Translations under genes and position numbers: made by a program | DNA from: JOPF136 sp963773835 | GTDB taxonomy: Bacteria; Acidobacteriota; Terriglobia; Acidiferrales; UBA7541 | Direction of reading: 5' to 3' | Length of the DNA stretch: 64,000 bases | Assembly: GCA_963773835.1 (NCBI GenBank) | Contig: CAVZCQ010000004.1 | Location: forward strand, 620,001 to 684,000 | Part shown: one piece after another, positions 57,928 to 64,000 of the stretch | Layout of the letters: each line of letters begins with the position of its first letter | Numbering within the stretch: the stretch's first letter is position 1 | Notes under the pieces: generated by a model | Seen by the model: only the letters and a program-made list of their open reading frames with translations | Database searches by the model: none | Told to the model about the DNA's origin: nothing

Positions 57928-59310
57928 TCACTTCGGTTTGATGTTCTGATTTACACGGAACAGGTTGGCCGGGTCGTAGCGTTTTTTGATTTTCGCCAGG
58001 CGGCCGTAATTGCGGCCGTAGGTAGCCTGGATGCGGTCTTCGCCCTCATCCATCATCATGTTGATGTAGGCGCCGCCGGCGGAGTGGGGATGAAGGGCGC
58101 TCCAATAATCCCTGGCCCACGCGGTGATTTTTCCCTTGTTCGCGGGGTCGGGATCGACGCCGACGATGACGGAGGCCCAAGTCGCGTCACGGTAGGCCCA
58201 CGGCGTGGCGCTATTGCTGACGCGGCCCGCGGCGCCGTTGACCGGATAGAGATGCATGGCGGAGTGCATGGTCGGCAGCTTCGCGGCATGCTTCACATGT
58301 AGAGCGATGGCTTCGTCGGAGAGCGTGCGCACGAAATCGGCCTTCCAATACCATTGCAGGCCCGGCGGGTACAGGCCGTCAAACAAAGTTTGCAGCGCCG
58401 GATGCGGAATGGGGCCGGCGAGGTCGAGGGCCGCGGGCTTGAAGCTGCGGATCGGGCGGAAAACCTTTTCCGCCTTGCGGATCGGGCCGGTGTAGCACCA
58501 CACGATAGCGCACATCCTCTTCAGGTGCAGGTGTTCGGGGAAAGGCGGCCCCGGCGGCACGGTGTGGAAAGCAAAGAAGCCGTACACGTCATCCGGCGCT
58601 TTCGTGATGAACCCGCGGTACCAGCGCAGCAGCTCCGCCGCGTCTTCCAGCGGCCACATCATCGGCCCGCCGTAAACGGTGTGCACCGGCCGCCCGCGGA
58701 ACAGAAACGACGTCACCACGCCGAAGTTGCCGCCGCCGCCGCGCACGGCCCAGAACAGGTCGGCATGTTCCCTGGCGCTGGCAGTGACAGACCGGCCGTC
58801 GGCCAGGACCATTTCGACGGCCAGCAGATTGTCGATGGTCAGGCCGTACCGGCGCGTCAGGTAGCCAATGCCGCCGCCGAGCGTGAGTCCAGCCACACCA
58901 GTGGTGGAAATGATGCCGGAAGGAACGGCGAGGCCGAAGGCATGCGTGGCGTGGTCCACGTTTCGCCAGATCGCGCCGCCGCCGGCCCGCACGGTCTTTT
59001 TCTTCGGGTCCACGCGCACGTAGTTCATCGGGGAAAGATCGATGACCAGCCCGTCGTCGCAGACTCCCAGGCCGGGCCCGTTATGCCCGCCGCCGCGGAC
59101 GGCCACCAGCAGCTTCTGCTCGCGGCCGAAGTTCACCGCAGCCATGACATCGGCCACATCGGCGCAGCGCACGATCAGGCGTGGCCGCCGGTCGATCATG
59201 GCGTTGTAGACCTTGCGAGCCGCGTCGTAGCCCGGATCGCCGGGCTCGAACAGCTCTCCGCGCAGGCTGGCCCGCAGGGCGGAAATCGCCGTTTCATTTG
59301 GCATGGACAC
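57928..59310 (-). CDS. FAD-linked oxidase (BBE family)
   Basis: A 460-residue flavoprotein. The PCMH FAD-binding domain includes VRGGGHN with H76, the usual covalent FAD attachment histidine. GVAGLTLGGGIGYLTRRYGL has leucine where bicovalent enzymes have cysteine, so attachment is single. The C-terminal BBE motif NYGRLAKIKKRYDPANLFRVNQNI binds the isoalloxazine ring. It probably oxidises a sugar, phenol or alkaloid-like alcohol with oxygen. No signal peptide. Substrate not predictable. Confidence 0.9.
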   Translation of the reverse strand: MSMPNETAISALRASLRGELFEPGDPGYDAARKVYNAMIDRRPRLIVRCADVADVMAAVNFGREQKLLVAVRGGGHNGPGLGVCDDGLVIDLSPMNYVRVDPKKKTVRAGGGAIWRNVDHATHAFGLAVPSGIISTTGVAGLTLGGGIGYLTRRYGLTIDNLLAVEMVLADGRSVTASAREHADLFWAVRGGGGNFGVVTSFLFRGRPVHTVYGGPMMWPLEDAAELLRWYRGFITKAPDDVYGFFAFHTVPPGPPFPEHLHLKRMCAIVWCYTGPIRKAEKVFRPIRSFKPAALDLAGPIPHPALQTLFDGLYPPGLQWYWKADFVRTLSDEAIALHVKHAAKLPTMHSAMHLYPVNGAAGRVSNSATPWAYRDATWASVIVGVDPDPANKGKITAWARDYWSALHPHSAGGAYINMMMDEGEDRIQATYGRNYGRLAKIKKRYDPANLFRVNQNIKPK

Positions 59311-59426
59311 CTTCCCCGGTCTCCGGAAACGCGACCTGTCCCATTCCGGATGGGATCATCGCCGCGGGAGACTGTTAGCCTCACCGCGCAAATCCTGCGT
59401 CATCCGCCTCATCCCGCGGGACGGCA

Positions 59427-62147
59427 CTAGAAGGTGACACGCTGCATGTTGGCCTTCAGGGTCTCGTCAATGCGCGCGATGGATTCGTTCAAATGGGCGC
59501 GAGTTTCCAGCGAAGTTTTGAGCCCCGGCCTGGCGAGCACGGCCTGCAACTGGGCCCGGAGGGCGACGAGATTCTGGCGCGCCAGGGTCTGGGCATCCTC
59601 GGGAACCGAGGCTTCGCGCAACACCATGGCGATCAGCTTGCGCAGGTGGGCGCGCTGGAGCGAGCGGCGGTAGCTGACGATATTGAGCGACGCGACGGGC
59701 GTCTTGGTCTCCGCCCAGATGGAATCCTGAATCCCGGAAAACAAGAGACCCAGGCTGAAGGCATCGGCCGGAGACGATGCCTTGACCTCGGAATCGAGAA
59801 TGCGGCTCAGGACGATGGGATGGTAGAGGCGATCGAGTACGCGGGTCTGGAGGGACAGGACCATGTCGTGGATGGGCACATCAAAACGGGTGCGCATGGC
59901 GGCGAAATTGATGAAGTCGCTGAACCGGGGACTGGCCAGCTTGTTGAGCAGTTGCGGAGAAAACTGGAAGGAGTCCGGAGAGAAAAGATTCTTGCGCAGG
60001 AGCTCGAGCGCTTCCTTTTGTTTGGCGGCGGGCACGGGCTCGAAGGGCAGGCGGTTTCCGGGATCGCCCACGTGGTCGCGGTAGTGATACACCCCGCCGA
60101 TATATTTGGAAGCGAGATAGAGGGCATCACCGTCCTCTCGGAAGGCGATATTGAAGCTGCGGCGAAGAACCTGATAGCCCTCGCCGGGGATTTCGAGTTT
60201 TTTCTCCATGTTGGCCCACACTTCGTCGGCTAACACGACGCGCCGGGCGTAAAACTTCAACGGATCGGTGCCGTAATCGAAACGGTTGACGAGCGGATCC
60301 ATGTCGAAAGGTCCGCCGCCGATCCCGGCATCCTCGTCTGTGTCGTAGGCGAGTGCCGGCTCGGAGGCGCGCGAGGCGATCTTGCGGAGTTCGGGCAATT
60401 CACCCTCGGGGGAAGACGCATCAATCGGCTTGTAGGCGTATTCGATGGCCCAATAGTCGTAGGGACCCAGTGTGGTCTGATGATACTGGCCCTGGCGGGA
60501 ACCGCGGGGAGCGATGTTGGTGGGAATGTAGTCCATGACGGAGCCGGTCAGACCCTCGCGCGCCGTGAACTGAGGGTCGTCGCCCTGTTCGAGCGTGTGG
60601 ATGGAACTGGCGCGGAAATTGTGACGCAGGCCGAGGGTGTGGCCCACCTCATGGGCCGCGACTTCAACCAGATACTCATGCATGAATTGCTTGGCTTCCG
60701 AGCCCTGGGGATCCATGCCGCGCGAAACCAACAGGTCGAAGGAGAATTCGGCGTCCAGAACGGCCCCTTGCACGTAGTCGCAGAAATCCTCGGAACCGTC
60801 ATGCCAGGGGGCCAGGAACGGCCGGGACGGCTGATCCAGGTCCAGCCAGGGTAGGCCGGCGGGGTTGACGTATTCATTGGCTTCCCGGCGGATAAAGCGG
60901 GTGAAGCCGGCGTCAAAGCGGATGTCGGCATCGTAGATTTCTCCGCTGAGAGGATTCACCGCGGAAGGGCCTTCGGCGAAACCGGGGTCAGGATAGCCGG
61001 CGAACCAGCGAATGGTGGAATAACGGACGTCAGCGGGGTCCCAGTCCGCGTCGTCGGGCTGCTGTTTGACCTCAATGGCGTCCTGAAAGCCGATGCGTTC
61101 GAAGGCCTTGTTCCACAGCAACACGCCGTCGCGGATGGAATCGCGGTATTCCACCGGAATGGTGTTCTCGAGCCAGTAAACGATGGGCTGCTTGGGACGG
61201 GAAAGCGGAGCCGAGGGATCCTGCTTTTCCAGCCGCCAGCGATGAATGTAGCGGCGGCTGGACTCGAAGTCCGTGTCCGTGCTGTAGTCCTGTACCTGCG
61301 TCAGAAAATGACCGACCCGGTCGTCGGCCAGCCGCGGGCGGTAGCCGGGGGACGGCAGCTCCGAAATGCTGTAGCGGAAATGCACGAGGAGACTGCGGAC
61401 GTCAGGAAGATTGCGCGGAGGGGGAGGCGCCGGGGGCGGGGGCGCGTTGGGCGGCAAAAGCGGAGGAAGGGGCGGATGCTCCGCATAGTAATGCGCGATG
61501 GTTTCAATCTCGACGTTGCGGTCGAAGGATTTGAGCATGCCGAACGCGCTGTTCTTGGGTTCGAAGCGGTAGGGGATGCGGAAGGAGCGCTCCAGTTCGT
61601 AGCCCATCATGGGAAGATCGGTGAGCAGCAGCGCCCCCAGATCAATGAGCAGGCTCTTTCGTTCCGGCTGCGGCAGGCTTTCGAGTTTCGTCGAGCCCAG
61701 GATGGAATCGCTGAAGGAACGCGCCACGGCGCGGCGGATCGGCAGGTCGTCACGGGCGACGAAGCGCGTGTTCCGGGCGATCAACTGGATTAATTTCCCC
61801 TGACGGTGGAAAACGATCGGCGTCTCGCCGCACATCTCCGCTCCGTAAAATCCGCCCTCGCCCAGACCCGATTCGCAGGTGAGAGAGAGCATGTACATCT
61901 TGTCGAACTGATCGGGCTGGATCTCCAGGAAGGCTTTCTCCTCGGTGCGGTAGAGGGTGAAGAGGCCCTTGATGACCTTGGCGTCTTTGACGACGTCGGC
62001 GAAAGGCTTCTCGGGGGGAGTCTCCGGCTTTTTGGCCTCGGCGCGATCGGGTTTCTTCTCTTCCCCGGCATTGGGAGGGGTTTGCGCCCACAGGGAAGGG
62101 GTAGCGAGCAGCGCGGCGATGGAAAGGCCGGCCAAAAGGTTGCGCAT
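59427..62147 (-). CDS. Secreted metzincin-type zinc protease (DUF4953/DUF5117)
   Basis: A 906-residue exported protein. The signal peptide (LLAGLSIAALLATPSLWAQ) starts at the ATG after GAGAGGAG; the frame continues upstream but overlaps the neighbouring gene. The DUF5117-type N-terminal half is followed by the catalytic HEVGHTLGLRHNF (H499, E500, H503, H509), the full HExxHxxGxxH metzincin motif, and a methionine turn in SVMDYIPTN. A polyproline segment (PPNAPPPPAPPPP) lies before the catalytic domain. It likely acts in the periplasm or outside the cell. Confidence 0.88.
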   Translation of the reverse strand: MRNLLAGLSIAALLATPSLWAQTPPNAGEEKKPDRAEAKKPETPPEKPFADVVKDAKVIKGLFTLYRTEEKAFLEIQPDQFDKMYMLSLTCESGLGEGGFYGAEMCGETPIVFHRQGKLIQLIARNTRFVARDDLPIRRAVARSFSDSILGSTKLESLPQPERKSLLIDLGALLLTDLPMMGYELERSFRIPYRFEPKNSAFGMLKSFDRNVEIETIAHYYAEHPPLPPLLPPNAPPPPAPPPPRNLPDVRSLLVHFRYSISELPSPGYRPRLADDRVGHFLTQVQDYSTDTDFESSRRYIHRWRLEKQDPSAPLSRPKQPIVYWLENTIPVEYRDSIRDGVLLWNKAFERIGFQDAIEVKQQPDDADWDPADVRYSTIRWFAGYPDPGFAEGPSAVNPLSGEIYDADIRFDAGFTRFIRREANEYVNPAGLPWLDLDQPSRPFLAPWHDGSEDFCDYVQGAVLDAEFSFDLLVSRGMDPQGSEAKQFMHEYLVEVAAHEVGHTLGLRHNFRASSIHTLEQGDDPQFTAREGLTGSVMDYIPTNIAPRGSRQGQYHQTTLGPYDYWAIEYAYKPIDASSPEGELPELRKIASRASEPALAYDTDEDAGIGGGPFDMDPLVNRFDYGTDPLKFYARRVVLADEVWANMEKKLEIPGEGYQVLRRSFNIAFREDGDALYLASKYIGGVYHYRDHVGDPGNRLPFEPVPAAKQKEALELLRKNLFSPDSFQFSPQLLNKLASPRFSDFINFAAMRTRFDVPIHDMVLSLQTRVLDRLYHPIVLSRILDSEVKASSPADAFSLGLLFSGIQDSIWAETKTPVASLNIVSYRRSLQRAHLRKLIAMVLREASVPEDAQTLARQNLVALRAQLQAVLARPGLKTSLETRAHLNESIARIDETLKANMQRVTF

Positions 62148-62262
62148 GGCGAGAACTCCTCTCAGGAAGGTCGCGATTAGATACACCGGGGCCGGGGGCA
62201 AGTCAATTCGTATGCCGGATGGCTGCGGTGCGCAGCGTTGGACGCGCCAGTAGGCCGGCCGG

Positions 62263-63633
62263 TTACTTTGCAAATTCAGGTGACTGGCCTTTCGACCACG
62301 GGTCGTAGGTGAGAGCAAAGTTGACGCGATCCGGAATGGAGGGATGCGAGTAAAAGAGAAAGACATCCACGGGGTTGGGTTCTGGATCGGCCAGGTCCAC
62401 TTCTCCCAGGGTCTGAAACGATTGCGCAGCCACTTGACCGGAGTCGGGAGTGAGGCCGTGGGTGACCTCCAGACCGTACTGGTCGGCCTGGTGTTCGTAG
62501 TGGCGGCTGACCGCGCTGGTGAGGGGCAAGGCGAGGAAGGAAAAAACGGAGAGAAGCAGGAGCAAGGCGGGCAGAGACGCCCAATCGTCGAGTCCGCGAA
62601 TCTCCCAGGACGGGCCCCAGCGAGCCAGGACCCAACCGATCGAGCGATACCCGAGGTAGAAAAATAAGAACAGGAACGCGGCGCCGAAAGCAAGCAGTTG
62701 GGGAATATGCTGTAAGACGTAGTGGCCCATCTCGTGACCGGCCACGAAAACGATCTGGGGAGTGTTCATCTTGGCGATGGTCGTATCGAACACGACGATT
62801 CGCTTGGAAGCCCCGAACCCCGTGACGTAGGCGTCCAGCGCAGTCGTTTTCTCGCTGGCATGCATCCAGAACATGCGCTGTGGCGGGATGTCTTCCCCGG
62901 CGCGGTGCACCAATCGTTCCAGGCTGGCGGTGAGGGCGGGGTCCTTCTGCTGGAGGGGCTCGAATTTGAAAAACAGGGGCGCAATGATGAGCGGCTCGAG
63001 AAAGAAAATCAGCAGTCCAATGGGCATGGAAACGAGCCAGAAGTAAATCCACCAGCGGCGCGGGGATTTGCGGATGACCGCGTACAGGATCCAAACCAGA
63101 ATCGTGAAAATGACGATGGAAATGAGCTGGCCTTTGGTCCAGTCCCAGAGCCAGGAACCCCATCCCTGCACGGAGAGCCCGTAGCTTCGAGAGACCCAAT
63201 GTTCGTAAACGTCCGCGGGAATCCCAAGAATGCCGATGGTGAAAATCAACAGGGGAGAGAAGACGAGCGCCTGAAGAAAACGTTTGGACGACTTGTTCTC
63301 GGCCCAGGTGCGATACGCCGCCGCGATTTTCAGGCGCAAGACCAGCCACAGGACGACCAGGCCGTAAACGAAGCTGATCAAGGTGAAGCGGAAACGAATC
63401 AGTGCGAGGTCGTGTGCCTTCTTATACAGAGCGGGAGGAAGGGAGTATTTGGTGACCTTCTCCGGCGCCCGCTGGGTAGCCTCGGCCGGTGCGGGAGCTG
63501 CGGGTGCGGGAGCTGCGGGCGGCGCTTTCTCCGCCTGCGGGAGGGCGGGAGAGGATGCGGCATTCGCCACGGGCGAAAAGTTTAGGGTGAGAGCGAGGGC
63601 CAGGACGGCAAGAAAGTGGCGTGGCCGGAGCAT
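62263..63633 (-). CDS. M48 family metalloprotease (Ste24-like)
   Basis: A 456-residue membrane protease. A signal-like N-terminus is followed by an Ala/Pro linker (APAPAAPAPAEATQ), then several membrane helices. The zinc motif is AGHEMGHYV (H300, E301, H304), with the third ligand in RHYEHQADQYGLE. The Ste24 subclass features (FDTTIAKMNTPQIVFVAGHE) are clear. These enzymes clear damaged membrane proteins. The ATG at 63633 follows GAGAGGC; the frame extends upstream without homology. It lies 115 bases upstream of the metzincin gene on the same strand. Confidence 0.9.
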   Translation of the reverse strand: MLRPRHFLAVLALALTLNFSPVANAASSPALPQAEKAPPAAPAPAAPAPAEATQRAPEKVTKYSLPPALYKKAHDLALIRFRFTLISFVYGLVVLWLVLRLKIAAAYRTWAENKSSKRFLQALVFSPLLIFTIGILGIPADVYEHWVSRSYGLSVQGWGSWLWDWTKGQLISIVIFTILVWILYAVIRKSPRRWWIYFWLVSMPIGLLIFFLEPLIIAPLFFKFEPLQQKDPALTASLERLVHRAGEDIPPQRMFWMHASEKTTALDAYVTGFGASKRIVVFDTTIAKMNTPQIVFVAGHEMGHYVLQHIPQLLAFGAAFLFLFFYLGYRSIGWVLARWGPSWEIRGLDDWASLPALLLLLSVFSFLALPLTSAVSRHYEHQADQYGLEVTHGLTPDSGQVAAQSFQTLGEVDLADPEPNPVDVFLFYSHPSIPDRVNFALTYDPWSKGQSPEFAK

Positions 63634-63727
63634 TTTGCCTCTCTTCCAGCGGGATGCGGTCCAAAACCAGAAGGCGGAAGTATGCTGGTTCGCTGGACCA
63701 GGCGCAAGCCGTTGCCGGTGCTCCTGA

Positions 63728-64000
63728 TTATTCTCCTGTCTCGGGGGGAGGAGCCGCCAGGTCACCGGGATCGGGCTCGGCGCGATGTCCGGTGATCTCG
63801 ACGACGTGAATGCAAAAGATGACGGGGACCGGTTCTCCGGAGTGGCTCCGGAGCCGGTCCGTGGCGTAGGCGCCTTGCCACCACCGGGAACGCCGCGAGA
63901 GCAGAGTGACGGCGTGGCCGCGGCTTCTCCGATGCGGTTCGTCGTCGGGCAGTTCTTCGAATCGTCCCAGCACGACCACGCTCTTCCAGTCCATGTAATT
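63728..64000 (-). CDS. PNPOx-like flavin-binding protein (5' end outside window)
   Basis: The frame is open to the window edge. MDWKSVVVLGRFEELPDDEP resembles the split-barrel strand (NWRSVVVxGRFEEL) of pyridoxamine-phosphate-oxidase-like proteins of the NimA/nitroreductase-related group. The later PVIFCIHVVEITGHRAEP is the C-terminal strand. The methionine at 63994 is probably internal, because the family has about 80 residues before this strand. A flavin- or haem-binding protein; function open. Confidence 0.6.
   Translation of the reverse strand, partial: NYMDWKSVVVLGRFEELPDDEPHRRSRGHAVTLLSRRSRWWQGAYATDRLRSHSGEPVPVIFCIHVVEITGHRAEPDPGDLAAPPPETGE

Noticed and set aside
59427..62693. A 1088-codon open frame suggesting a larger metzincin
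   Set aside because: The first 180 codons overlap the M48 gene on the same strand and lack protein-like character; a signal peptide and ribosome site fit the ATG at 62147.

Overview
This is GC-rich bacterial chromosome with no rRNA, no integrase and no intact insertion sequence. Several family signatures point to Acidobacteriota (an inference, not a phylogeny): an ADOP-type FtsX/MacB permease, carboxypeptidase-regulatory-like secreted proteins, a DUF2934 protein, a Ser/Thr-kinase-STAND-TPR fusion, and dispersed GC-rich palindromic repeats. It reads as a soil-type heterotroph with a Gram-negative envelope (Mla-type lipid transport, an OmpA-like protein, a TonB remnant). || LAYOUT. 1-10 kb: DUF2252 (cut by the window edge), DUF72, a CHAD protein with a Ppx-like HD domain, a DUF255 thioredoxin-fold protein, a Phd/PIN toxin-antitoxin pair with a palindromic operator, an unrecognised 444-aa protein, a TPR lipo/secreted protein and a small HExxH peptidase. 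10-13.6 kb: a tight minus-strand operon of two thymidylate-kinase-like proteins, an exopolyphosphatase and SixA. 13.8-16.8 kb: mlaE-mlaF-mlaD-like genes. 17-27.4 kb: a nearly complete haem block in two divergent arms, ccsA-like/hemA/hemC/hemD/hemB/hemL leftward and hemE/hemN/hemG rightward, with a Crp/Fnr-type palindrome between them. 27.7-36.1 kb: ADOP permease, orphan histidine kinase, a TPR protein, a LON-domain protein, a MoxR-like ATPase with its VWA partner, and a peroxiredoxin. || 36.2-43.4 kb: DUF2934/Hsp20-like protein, a strongly structured unannotated RNA-like region (about 36928-37133), a 54-aa basic protein, a TonB C-terminal relic, secreted proteins, an ArsC homologue without its catalytic cysteine, an OmpA-like porin with Ig-like domains, a SYLF protein and a BrnT/BrnA pair. 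43.5-48.3 kb: a hydrolase, then tRNA-Sec (selC). Its 5' half is duplicated 2.6 kb away, and the two copies bracket four unrecognised genes served by a duplicated promoter; this looks like an island or segmental duplication at selC. 48.4-64 kb: a cyclase-like 835-aa protein, tsaE and nnr (NAD(P)HX repair), a secreted protein, the kinase-STAND-TPR fusion, DUF4242, a BBE-type flavin oxidase, a metzincin, an M48 protease and the start of a flavin-reductase/PNPOx-type gene. || HOW GENES WORK TOGETHER. The haem genes cover glutamyl-tRNA to protoporphyrin IX; no ferrochelatase is in the window. The CHAD-HD, Ppx, SixA and kinase-like proteins suggest a polyphosphate or phospho-signalling theme. Many promoters have a recognisable -10 box, and several genes appear to start at or within a few bases of the expected transcription start (leaderless). 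Strongest candidates for something undescribed: the structured RNA, the selC-bracketed cassette, and the phosphoryl-transfer operon with one degenerate P-loop.
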